From NCBI GenBank assembly GCA_947626745.1, contig CANQTF010000018.1:1-38071 (forward strand): a stretch of DNA of 38,071 nt. Reading direction: 5' to 3'. Below the pieces are notes generated by a model, which was not told the DNA's origin, ran no database searches, and was given only the letters and a program-made list of their open reading frames with translations. This DNA comes from an uncultured Lachnospiraceae bacterium. Lineage in GTDB: Bacteria > Bacillota > Clostridia > Lachnospirales > Lachnospiraceae. Within the stretch, counting starts at the first letter, position 1. Each line of letters begins with the position of its first letter. Shown in pieces: positions 30,911 to 38,071 of the stretch. A program made the position numbers and the translations under genes.

Positions 30911-32092
30911 GTGGCACAGAGAAATTCTTCACGAAGAGGGAAAACCAACAGCGAAAATTTCATGGATTACAGTCTGCTGTTCATCGTGCTGTTCCTGCTT
31001 GGCTTCGGGCTGATCATGGTGTACTCCACCAGCTCCTACGAGGCGAATCTCGAGTTTGGCGATTCCGCCTACTATCTGAAGAAGCAGCTTTTCGCGACGA
31101 TACTGGGGCTGATCGCGATGATGATCGTGGCAAATGTGCCGTACCATTTCTGGGAGCGGTTCGCGGTGATCGGGTATATGGTGGCCGTCGTGCTGATCCT
31201 GCTGATCATTCCTTTCGGGCATGAGTCCCACGGCGCGAAGCGCTGGCTGTACATAGGGCCGATCTCACTGCAGCCGGCGGAGGTGGCGAAGCTATGCATG
31301 ATCCTGTTCCTGTCGAGTCTGATCTGCACAATGGGAAAACAGATACGGAACCGCAAGGGCTTTCTGACGGTGCTCCTCGTGCCGATGCCTATCGCGCTTA
31401 TGTTATGGCAGATCACGAATAACCTGAGCTCCGCGATCATCGTCGTGGGGATCGCCGTGCTGATGCTGTTCGTCTCCTGTCCGGATTATAAGCGGTTTAT
31501 CCTTCTGGGACTTGCGGGAGCGGCGGCCGCGGCGCTGGTGGTATTTGTCATCGTGCAGATGGCGGCGTCGCATCCGGCCGTGGAGGAAAGCGACGTGGGC
31601 TTCAGAGGAGAGCGTATCCTTGCATGGCTTGATCCGGAGGCATATGCGAGCGGCAAGGGGTTTCAGACGATCCAGGCGCTCTACGCGATCGGGTCGGGCG
31701 GCGTGCTCGGCAAGGGGCTGGGGGCGAGTATGCAGAAGCTCGGTTTTCTGCCCGAGGCGCAGAACGATATGATATTCTCTATCATCTGTGAGGAACTCGG
31801 ACTGTTCGGCGGCTTTGCCGTGATCATCATGTTTATCATGCTGATCTGGCGTTTCATGGTGATCGCCAACAACGCGCCCGATCTGTTTGGGGCGCTCCTT
31901 GTGGTGGGCGTGCTCGGACATATCGCCATACAGGTGATCCTGAATATCGCGGTAGTCACAAACACGATCCCCAACACCGGGATATCGCTGCCGTTCATCA
32001 GTTACGGAGGCTCGTCGGTGATGTTCCTGCTCATAGAGATCGGGCTGGTCTTAAGCGTGGCGCGGGGCATCAGGCTCAAGGATTTGTATTAG
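30911..32092 (+). CDS. ftsW: SEDS-family peptidoglycan polymerase FtsW (FtsW/SpoVE)
   Basis: 393 residues from GTG 30911, directly after the murD stop. About ten membrane helices. SEDS motifs seen: FGLIMVYSTSSYEA near the start, GAKRWLYIGPISLQPAEVAK, the catalytic-loop region with AQNDMIFSIICEELG, and the C-terminal NTGISLPFISYGGSSVMFLL. SEDS proteins polymerise lipid II into glycan with a class B PBP; here the FtsI-type and SpoVD-type PBPs are encoded upstream. In Bacillus the gene at this place is SpoVE, which works with SpoVD in cortex synthesis, so either role is possible. Confidence 0.92.
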   Translation: MAQRNSSRRGKTNSENFMDYSLLFIVLFLLGFGLIMVYSTSSYEANLEFGDSAYYLKKQLFATILGLIAMMIVANVPYHFWERFAVIGYMVAVVLILLIIPFGHESHGAKRWLYIGPISLQPAEVAKLCMILFLSSLICTMGKQIRNRKGFLTVLLVPMPIALMLWQITNNLSSAIIVVGIAVLMLFVSCPDYKRFILLGLAGAAAAALVVFVIVQMAASHPAVEESDVGFRGERILAWLDPEAYASGKGFQTIQALYAIGSGGVLGKGLGASMQKLGFLPEAQNDMIFSIICEELGLFGGFAVIIMFIMLIWRFMVIANNAPDLFGALLVVGVLGHIAIQVILNIAVVTNTIPNTGISLPFISYGGSSVMFLLIEIGLVLSVARGIRLKDLY

Positions 32093-32104
32093 GGACAAGA
32101 TAAC

Positions 32105-32133
32105 TTTCCGTCAAAAAGCCATATAGATAGAAT
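32105..32133 (+). promoter_or_regulatory. Candidate promoter of murA
   Basis: TTTCCG (32105-32110), 17-base spacer, TAGAAT (32128-32133), in the 72-base gap between ftsW and murA. The -10 box is the same hexamer as at the mraZ promoter; the -35 is weak. Confidence 0.4.
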
Positions 32134-32164
32134 AGGTCATATTTTGAGATTCGAGGTAAGGAAT

Positions 32165-33415
32165 ATGGACGCTATTCGTATCTATGGCGGCAACTGTCTT
32201 GACGGACAGACTACGATACAAGGGTCAAAAAACGCGTCGCTGCCGATTCTGGCGGCGACTCTGCTGATAGACGGCACATGTGAAATAGAGAACTGCCCGG
32301 ATATTTCCGATGTCTACCATATGCTGAGATTACTGGAGAGTCTGGGCTGTAAAGTCGAGAGAGAAAGAACGGTCGTGCGGATCGACACACAGAGCTTTTC
32401 CGAATGTGACATGCCTTCCGATTCGGTGTGCGTCATGCGCTCCTCCGTCATGCTTGTGGGCGCGCTGCTGGCGAGGACCGGAAAGATCTGCATGGAGTAT
32501 CCGGGCGGCTGCGTGATCGGCGCAAGACCCATTGACCTGCACCTGAAATCATTGCGGCAGATGGGCGCGTCGGTACAGGAGGATGCGAAAGGATTCTGCG
32601 CCGAGGCGGCAAGACTCCGGGGCGCTGTCCTGCGGCTTCCCTTCGTCAGCGTGGGGGCCACCGAGAACCTGATCCTTGCAGCCGTGCTGGCGGACGGCGA
32701 GACGGTCATCGAGCCGGCGGCGAGAGAGCCGGAGATACAGTCTCTCTGTGAATTTCTGCGATCCGCCGGCGCGCAGATCGAGGGGAGCGGCACAGAACGG
32801 CTGGTCATTCACGGGGTGGAAAAGCTTATGCCGGTGCGATACCGCATTCCGGCGGACCGCATCGTGGCGGGGACTTATCTGTGCGCATGCATGAGCGCGG
32901 GCGGACGCGTCTTTTTGCGCGACGCGCCGGTGTCGCATATGGAGAGTGTGCTTTCCTACGCCGAGCGTATGGGCGCGTCGGTGTCCCGCGAGGCGGACGG
33001 CATTGTTGTGACGGGCAGGGTGCATGAGAGCGGCTGTGACCTTGTGAGGACGGGGTGCTATCCGGAATTTCCCACGGATATGCAATCCCTCTTTATGGCG
33101 GTGATGACGCTGTCCGGGAAGGCCGGGCGTATCGAGGAGACCGTGTTTGAGAACAGATTCCGCATAGTGCCGGAGCTGCGCAAGATGGGCGCGGATATCA
33201 CCGTGCAGGGCAATGTGGCGCATGTCGGCGCCGTAGACGGACTTCACGGCGCGATCGTACAGGCGCAGGAGCTGCGCGGCGGCGCGGCGCTCGTCGTCGC
33301 GGCGCTTGCGGCGGACGGAACGAGCATTGTGACAAACCGTCATTATATAGACAGGGGATACGAGGACATCGTCCTCAACTTAAGGGCGCTGGGAGCCGAC
33401 TTGGAACTTGCCTGA
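32165..33415 (+). CDS. murA: UDP-GlcNAc 1-carboxyvinyltransferase MurA
   Basis: 416 residues from ATG 32165, preceded by AGGTAAGGA; the upstream TTG 32144 has no site. It transfers enolpyruvate from PEP to UDP-GlcNAc, the first committed step of peptidoglycan precursor synthesis. It has the EPT domain layout with GSKNASLPILAATLL at the start, the catalytic Cys116 in GGCVIGARPIDLHL (the fosfomycin target, with the sensitive Cys form), and FPTDMQSLFMAVM later. It sits between ftsW and divIB where many Firmicutes carry murG or murB. Confidence 0.93.
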   Translation: MDAIRIYGGNCLDGQTTIQGSKNASLPILAATLLIDGTCEIENCPDISDVYHMLRLLESLGCKVERERTVVRIDTQSFSECDMPSDSVCVMRSSVMLVGALLARTGKICMEYPGGCVIGARPIDLHLKSLRQMGASVQEDAKGFCAEAARLRGAVLRLPFVSVGATENLILAAVLADGETVIEPAAREPEIQSLCEFLRSAGAQIEGSGTERLVIHGVEKLMPVRYRIPADRIVAGTYLCACMSAGGRVFLRDAPVSHMESVLSYAERMGASVSREADGIVVTGRVHESGCDLVRTGCYPEFPTDMQSLFMAVMTLSGKAGRIEETVFENRFRIVPELRKMGADITVQGNVAHVGAVDGLHGAIVQAQELRGGAALVVAALAADGTSIVTNRHYIDRGYEDIVLNLRALGADLELA

Positions 33416-33457
33416 ACCGGCATGGCGGCGTTCACGGCGGCGGCGCGAGGTTTACTG

Positions 33458-34300
33458 ATGGCTGACAGGAAAACGGTAAAAAAAGTAAAGAGAGCCCACC
33501 CGCATCTGCGGCTGGTCAAAAACAATGATACCGGGCGGGGAAAGCGCAGGGACGAATCCAAAGAAAAGCTGCGCTTCGACAGGAAAAAGAGAACGGCTGT
33601 TTTGGCTTCCGCGCTTTTCCTTGCTCTGGCGGCACTGATCGCCGGGTATGCCTACATCGTACACAATTACACTGTCACTACAGTATATGTGGAGGGGAAT
33701 GTCCATTATTCCAACGAAGAGATCATCGCTATGGTGATGAACGGCAGATTCGGCAGCAACTCCCTCTTTCTGGCCATGAAATACAAGGATAAAGGCATGG
33801 AAGACGTTCCTTTTATTCAGGCGATGGACGTGACCGTCGAGGCGAAGGACACGATCCGCATCACCGTGTACGAGAAGGCGCTGGCGGGCTGCGTGGCGTA
33901 TCTGGGACGCTATATCTACTTTGACAAGGACGGCATCGTGGTGGAGACGTCTACGGAGAAGACGCAGGGGATACCGCAGGTGACGGGGCTGCAGTTCGAT
34001 CATGTGATCCTCCACGAGAAGCTGCCGGTGGACAAGCCGGAGGTCTTTCAGAAGGTGCTGAACATCACGCAGCAGCTCGACAAGTATTCCATGAAGGCCG
34101 ACAAGATCTATTTTGACCCGGATTATCAGGTCACGCTCATGTTCGGGGACGTGAAAGTCGCGCTGGGCGACGACGAGTTTATTGATGAAAAGATCATGAA
34201 GCTGCAGTATATGCTCCCCAGTCTGGAAGGGAAAAAGGGAACGTTAGATATGCGGGAGTACAGTGAAGACATGAAGTCATACAGCTTTGAGCAGGAGTAG
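33458..34300 (+). CDS. divIB: Cell-division protein DivIB/FtsQ
   Basis: 280 residues from ATG 33458, 7 bases after GAGG; the longer ATG 33422 form lacks a site. A basic cytoplasmic tail of about 45 residues precedes one membrane segment (TAVLASALFLALAALIAGYA). The POTRA-like domain follows (VTTVYVEGNVHYSNEEIIAM) and then the beta domain (about 120-250). FtsQ/DivIB holds FtsL and DivIC at the septum. Length and topology are normal for Clostridia. It lies before ftsZ, from which it is separated by a hairpin and a promoter. Confidence 0.9.
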   Translation: MADRKTVKKVKRAHPHLRLVKNNDTGRGKRRDESKEKLRFDRKKRTAVLASALFLALAALIAGYAYIVHNYTVTTVYVEGNVHYSNEEIIAMVMNGRFGSNSLFLAMKYKDKGMEDVPFIQAMDVTVEAKDTIRITVYEKALAGCVAYLGRYIYFDKDGIVVETSTEKTQGIPQVTGLQFDHVILHEKLPVDKPEVFQKVLNITQQLDKYSMKADKIYFDPDYQVTLMFGDVKVALGDDEFIDEKIMKLQYMLPSLEGKKGTLDMREYSEDMKSYSFEQE

Positions 34301-34376
34301 GGCGGTTTGAAAATTGGTCAATTATGGCATTTCAGCCTGTTTTCAGGCGCTTTGTCATAAAAACCAAAAAAATAGG

Positions 34377-34405
34377 TTGCGAATTTTGAAAAATAATTAT
34401 ATGAT
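34377..34405 (+). promoter_or_regulatory. Candidate promoter of ftsZ
   Basis: TTGCGA (34377-34382), 17-base spacer, TATGAT (34400-34405), overlapping a second GATAAT. It is about 42 bases before the ftsZ start. A small hairpin GCCTG-TTTT-CAGGC (34335-34348) precedes it. The 145-base gap contains nothing else. Confidence 0.6.
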
Positions 34406-34446
34406 AATCTATGAGAGTTTGTGGGTAAACAAAAGGAGGAATCACC

Positions 34447-35658
34447 TTGCTTGAGATTAAGTCAAATGATGCGGAGTCTGCAGCCAAGATCATTGTGGTC
34501 GGCGTAGGTGGCGCAGGCAACAACGCTGTAAATAGAATGATAGATGAAGAAATAGATGGCGTGGAATTTATCGGTATCAACACGGACAAGCAGGCGCTGC
34601 AGCTGTGCAAAGCGCCTACACTGTTACAGATCGGAGAGAAGCTGACGAAGGGACTCGGCGCGGGCGCGAAGCCGGAGATCGGCGAGAAGGCGGCCGAGGA
34701 GAGTTCGGACGAAGTGGCTGCGGCGCTCAAAGGGGCGGACATGGTGTTCGTCACCTGCGGTATGGGCGGCGGCACGGGTACGGGAGCGGCTCCCGTGGTG
34801 GCGAAGCTCGCCAAGGATATGGGGATACTGACGGTCGGCGTTGTGACAAAGCCTTTCCGCTTTGAGGCAAAGGCGCGTATGACCAATGCCATTGCGGGCA
34901 TAGAGAAGATTAAGGATAACGTGGATACGTTGATCGTTATCCCGAACGACAAGCTTCTGGAGATCGTGGACAGACGGACGACCATGCCGGATGCGCTGAA
35001 GAAAGCGGATGAGGTGCTGCAGCAGGCGGTGCAGGGAATCACGGATCTGATCAACGTTCCTTCCGTGATCAATCTCGACTTTGCCGATGTACAGACGGTC
35101 ATGAAGGACAAGGGTATCGCACATATCGGTATCGGTACGGGCAAAGGCGAGGATAAGGCGAGCGAAGCGGTCAAAATGGCGGTGGAGAGCCCGTTACTGG
35201 AGACGACGATCTCCGGCGCTACGCATGTTATCATCAACGTGTCGGGCGACATCTCGCTGGCAGATGCCAACGACGCAGCAAGCTATGTACAGGATCTGAC
35301 AGGATCGGATGTCAATATCATCTTCGGCGCGATGTATGACGCTAATATGACGGATACGTGTAATATCACGATCATCGCGACCGGTATCGAGGAGAAGGCG
35401 AAACAGGCGGGCGGACTTGGTTTTAAGGCCGGATACATAACCCCCACGTCCCTTCAGGGCAAGACTTCTCTGGGAACGATCCCCAGTTCGGGGCTTGGCA
35501 ATTTCGCGGCAGGTTCCGGCACAAAGCCGGGCGTTGCGGCGGGGCAGGGCACGGCGTCCCAGCTTAAGACGATCAGCGGGATCAACAAGACGCCTGACAT
35601 CAAGAGCTCGGTCGAGGAGAAGTCCCTTAAGATACCTGACTTCCTGAGAAGCAAATAG
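34447..35658 (+). CDS. ftsZ: Cell-division GTPase FtsZ
   Basis: 403 residues from TTG 34447, with AAAGGAGGA at ideal spacing; no ATG is available in frame upstream of the conserved start. FtsZ polymerises into the Z ring at midcell with GTP hydrolysis. It has [15 protein letters not shown] at the start, the tubulin signature [11 protein letters not shown] from about Gly107, the T7 loop with [11 protein letters not shown], and the C-terminal peptide KIPDFLRSK that binds FtsA/SepF-type partners. It ends the dcw cluster and has its own promoter candidate, which is useful given the upstream interruption. Confidence 0.97.
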   Translation: MLEIKSNDAESAAKIIVVGVGGAGNNAVNRMIDEEIDGVEFIGINTDKQALQLCKAPTLLQIGEKLTKGLGAGAKPEIGEKAAEESSDEVAAALKGADMVFVTCGMGGGTGTGAAPVVAKLAKDMGILTVGVVTKPFRFEAKARMTNAIAGIEKIKDNVDTLIVIPNDKLLEIVDRRTTMPDALKKADEVLQQAVQGITDLINVPSVINLDFADVQTVMKDKGIAHIGIGTGKGEDKASEAVKMAVESPLLETTISGATHVIINVSGDISLADANDAASYVQDLTGSDVNIIFGAMYDANMTDTCNITIIATGIEEKAKQAGGLGFKAGYITPTSLQGKTSLGTIPSSGLGNFAAGSGTKPGVAAGQGTASQLKTISGINKTPDIKSSVEEKSLKIPDFLRSK

Positions 35659-35681
35659 AAGACGATAGAAGCGATCAAAAC

Positions 35682-35702
35682 CGCAGGATAGGATATCCTG
35701 CG
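35682..35702 (+). other. Perfect hairpin after ftsZ
   Basis: CGCAGGATA-GGA-TATCCTGCG, a 9-bp stem with a 3-nt loop, 24 bases after the ftsZ stop. No T run follows; it probably protects the mRNA end or assists the terminator downstream. Confidence 0.5.
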
Positions 35703-35716
35703 CGCAGACTGCAGAC

Positions 35717-35755
35717 AAAGCACTTTTGGCTTAAATATTGCCGGAAGTGCTTTTT
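35717..35755 (+). terminator. Rho-independent terminator of the dcw cluster
   Basis: 14-bp stem AAAGCACTTTTGGC/GCCGGAAGTGCTTT (two G-U pairs), 9-nt loop, T-rich tail. It lies between the convergent ftsZ and relaxase remnant and may serve both directions. Confidence 0.8.
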
Positions 35756-35762
35756 GGGGTTT

Positions 35763-36862
35763 TCATACTTTTATGAAAGGGTACGCCAATAGCTGCTTCT
35801 GCAAGTCCTTTTTCTCCCGCAAAGTATTTTCCACGGCTTTCAGCTTCCCGGTGGTTTCATGCAAGCCCGCACTGGCGGCGGCAAGGGCGGCTTCCAGTTC
35901 CTCTGGGGAAGAAAAGCCGGATTCCTCGTAAATGCTCATGGTCGCCGCCAGCTGCTTTAGGTTGTGTACCGCCGCCCAGCGGTCATAGCCTGCGCCTTTG
36001 CCCTCGGCTCTCTTGGCTTCCCGGTCTACCATGCACTGTACGTTGTCCTGCTTCGGGGCGTTTATGGCGGCCTTGTTGCGCTGTAAACGGTCTTTTATGC
36101 TGTAGGTGTGTTCCTGTGTGGGTACGGGCTTTTCGGCGGCTCTGGCGGCGTTCTGTGCGTTTATGGTGAGCGTTTCCAGTACGGCGGCACGGTCAAAGTC
36201 ATCGCCCAGCTTCCGGGCAGTGATTGGCTTCGTCCTGTCCGGCGTGAGATACGACAATCTCCCCCGGCTCTCCTTGACGGTCACGCCCTGTTGCAGCAGC
36301 TTCCTGGAAAAGTCCTCAAAGGAAACGGCAGAGGAAAGGGCGGTGCGGATCACGCTGCGCAGCTTCTCCTTGTCGGTTTCAAACTTGGTCTGCTTGGTCT
36401 GCTTTCCTGCGGCGACAAGGGAAGCGTTCTCTTTATCCAGTGCGGCTTGCCCTTTCCGTTTCGCCCAATACTCACGCTCGGTAATGCGGTTCCTGTTCCC
36501 GTTGAGTAAATCAATCTGATAGAGGTTTTCCCGGTGGCACATCTCCATGACTTCCGCTTTGAAATACTCCATAGCTGCGCCCGGTCTGCGGTCAAGCCGT
36601 TTTCGGCAGCGTCACGGGGGTCAAAACTGATAATGTAATGGTGGCTTTTCACGTCCTCCCGTTTCTGGTTCTTGCCGTATTTCAGATTGGAGCGCATACA
36701 CGCTATGGCGAAATCCTCCCCGCCGCAGTTCAGAGCGGAAATGCGGTAATCGCCACGGGGGACAAGCCGCCCCCTTTTCATCAAGGACGGGCTTCATTGT
36801 AAACTCGTCATGCTCAAAGGTCAGGTACTGTTCAGCCGCCCCATATCGGAAGCAATACACAT
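35763..36862 (-). pseudogene. ICE-type relaxase, broken by frameshifts and an internal deletion
   Basis: Three frames on the minus strand together spell a mobilisation relaxase. ATG near 36862 reads MCIAS, then the frame shifts to YGAAEQYLTFEHDEFTMKP. An extra G near 36775 shifts to RLVPRGDYRISALNCGGEDF and SHHYIISFDPRDAAENGLT. At about 36572 the sequence jumps to AAMEYFKAEVMEMCHRENLY and runs to the stop at 35763. From what I recall of this family, the part between LTxDRAQ and YFKxEVMExC carries the metal-binding His motif, so it has been lost here. The remaining C-terminal 269 codons are helical and charged. The gene cannot make an active relaxase. Confidence 0.75.
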
Positions 36863-36913
36863 ATAGCTACAAACCAGCCCGGAAAATGTGGCATAAGTTC
36901 ATTCCTCCTTATC

Positions 36914-37297
36914 TCATGTAAGATTGAATACAGCCGCTATAAAGCAGATAGCAGCAACTAAGAGTGACACAACAATTCTCAAAACAGAAAAGCTATACAG
37001 TTTTTCCGGCTTTTGCGTATCATAGCGCACGGTAACGGTTGTTCCGATCTGTGACGCCATTGATACTTGTATGCGGTTTTGAGATTGATAGGCTTTTCCG
37101 TTCACTTTATATGAAACGGTCGCCCATTTTGAATTACGGAATTTTGAGTTTGCCGGATTTGGCGTCTTGATAGAGGTTATTGTACCGACTGTCTGCGCCG
37201 TCCTGTTCCGCTTCAAAAGGAATTGAATACAGTTTATCAGCCCAAAACACAATGCTATTCCAGCGATAATATAGAGAAAAATTGTATCTCTACCCAT
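36914..37297 (-). CDS. DUF3592-like membrane protein
   Basis: 127 residues; start is the ATG ending at 37297, with a GAAAGGTGGGAC site. Two membrane segments (IFLYIIAGIALCFGLINCI and VVSLLVAAICFIAAVF) flank an extracytoplasmic or cytoplasmic beta domain with the DUF3592 pattern: TVGTITSIKTP, then WATVSYKVNGKAYQS and VTVRYDTQKPEKLYS. Function of the family is unknown. It lies between the relaxase remnant and the ABC permease on the same strand, probably cargo of the same element. Confidence 0.7.
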   Translation of the reverse strand: MGRDTIFLYIIAGIALCFGLINCIQFLLKRNRTAQTVGTITSIKTPNPANSKFRNSKWATVSYKVNGKAYQSQNRIQVSMASQIGTTVTVRYDTQKPEKLYSFSVLRIVVSLLVAAICFIAAVFNLT

Positions 37298-37312
37298 AGT
37301 CCCACCTTTCTT

Positions 37313-37954
37313 TTATACTAAGTCTGCTTTTGTGTAAATCTTGACAGACAAAGACGCGGATGTTGCCAAAACTGCAAAACCGACCAAAATGATACTGCTG
37401 TAAAGAAGATACGGCGGCAGCATAGAAAGGAACCCCAACCCCGGATTTGCCGTCCGCATAAGTACCGGCAGGTACATGGGCGAAAATATAATTATCACTG
37501 CAAAGATATATTTTGTTTTATCAAAACCCAGTTTATATTGTACCGGCAGATAAATACCGATAAAAACGGATATCGCCAAAAACATAAGCGCAAATAGTTT
37601 TATGTCTGGTGTTCCCAATCCGGGAATAATAAAAACTTCAATTCCATAGATGACACAACAAAGCACATAGATGACCGTGCAGAAAAAATATTTTGATAAA
37701 ACCATCATCTTCCGTGAAAACGGCGTGGCGCATAAGTACGTTGCGGCTTTGGGAAACTGATACTCTTTTATGGATACATACTGCAACAGCATAAAAACCG
37801 AAAAAATAACTGAGAGGATAAAACCAAAATCTCCCGTAAACTCCGGCGTCCGCCAACGCATAAACGGCGGGATAAGAGCGGCGACCACAACCATAATCAG
37901 CACATATTTTTTGACAATCAGAAAATCCTTTTTCAGTAGGGCAAGCAGCATCAT
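37313..37954 (-). CDS. ABC-2 type transporter permease
   Basis: 213 residues, start ATG at 37954 with GGAGGTGAAAA upstream. Six hydrophobic segments are visible (for example YVLIMVVVAALIPPF and IFAVIIIFSPMYLPVLM), with a cytoplasmic start MMLLALLKKDFLIVKKY typical of ABC-2 permeases. The ATP-binding subunit is encoded immediately upstream and its stop overlaps this start (ATGATG/TGA). Such pairs export peptides or drugs, often lantibiotic immunity or bacitracin-type resistance; the substrate cannot be read here. Confidence 0.85.
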   Translation of the reverse strand: MMLLALLKKDFLIVKKYVLIMVVVAALIPPFMRWRTPEFTGDFGFILSVIFSVFMLLQYVSIKEYQFPKAATYLCATPFSRKMMVLSKYFFCTVIYVLCCVIYGIEVFIIPGLGTPDIKLFALMFLAISVFIGIYLPVQYKLGFDKTKYIFAVIIIFSPMYLPVLMRTANPGLGFLSMLPPYLLYSSIILVGFAVLATSASLSVKIYTKADLV

Positions 37955-38071
37955 TTTTCACCTCCGATATTTCCAAGCATAATATCCTCAATCGTCGGAC
38001 GCTCAACCATAACGTCGGGAATATAAGACCGTACTTCGGATATTTGCTTTGTAATCCCTGTAAATCCAAAA
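37951..38071 (-). CDS. ABC transporter ATP-binding protein, C-terminal end (partial)
   Basis: The reverse frame from the window edge reads TKQISEVRSYIPDVMVERPT followed by IEDIMLGNIGGEK and stop (37951-37953). This is the usual tail of an ABC-2 system ATPase (RPTIEDIML wording). Only 39 codons are in the window. It overlaps the permease start by 4 bases, so the two are translationally coupled. Confidence 0.75.
   Translation of the reverse strand, partial: FGFTGITKQISEVRSYIPDVMVERPTIEDIMLGNIGGEK

Noticed and set aside
1..38071. tRNA and rRNA genes
   Set aside because: None recognised on either strand by eye; a covariance-model scan would be needed to exclude a tRNA completely.

Overview
The window looks like a chromosomal segment of a spore-forming, gut-type Clostridia, most likely Lachnospiraceae. 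The evidence is the clostridial division/cell-wall (dcw) gene order, strong GGAGG ribosome-binding sites, several TTG/GTG starts, two adjacent class B penicillin-binding proteins (one division type, one SpoVD type), and remnants typical of Firmicutes integrative elements. This assignment is inference from gene content, not a database match.

Layout. (1) 1-5100: the end of a GHKL sensor kinase, translationally coupled to seven small genes of unknown function. Six of these form three tandem A-B pairs of paralogues, separated by hairpin-rich spacers; the block ends at a clear terminator. (2) 5443-8863: AT-rich remains of a defence locus: an intact HsdM-like methylase, a short 5' piece of hsdS, and a subtilisin-like protease that lost its start in a deletion. 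(3) 9170-13502: ychF, lgt and a hybrid histidine kinase, closed by a terminator. (4) 13634-19180 and 27845-35658: the dcw cluster mraZ-rsmH-ftsL-pbp-spoVD-like pbp-mraY-murD-ftsW-murA-divIB-ftsZ, led by a sigma-A-type promoter and four MraZ-type boxes at 10-bp period. (5) 19181-27844: an 8664-bp element inserted inside the second PBP gene. (6) 35763-38071, minus strand: a broken ICE-type relaxase, a DUF3592-like membrane protein and an ABC-2 type transporter.

The central observation is the element in region 5. It splits the SpoVD-like PBP exactly between the second and third residues of the catalytic SxN motif (S367-C368 | N369). A large serine recombinase gene ends 15 bp before the right junction. 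Joining the two flanks at a shared AA dinucleotide restores a 583-codon PBP with SxxK, SxN and KT(G/A) motifs all in frame, and the reconstructed attP has imperfect dyad symmetry. This is the architecture of skin-like intervening elements excised from sporulation genes in the mother cell, here in a cortex-synthesis PBP. Developmental excision is an inference; the split and the clean in-frame reconstruction are seen directly.

Cargo of the element: a zeta-toxin-like P-loop scrap, a pair of secreted proteins sharing a motif, a Fic protein coupled to a sirtuin with Gln in place of the catalytic His (SirTM-like), a DinB-like protein, a string of collapsed genes (TetR, ABC ATPase, FtsX-type permease, kinase), a second Fic protein, two small ORFs and the recombinase. 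A partial duplication of the pre-recombinase region inside the element suggests it was built by accretion of two related elements followed by deletion.
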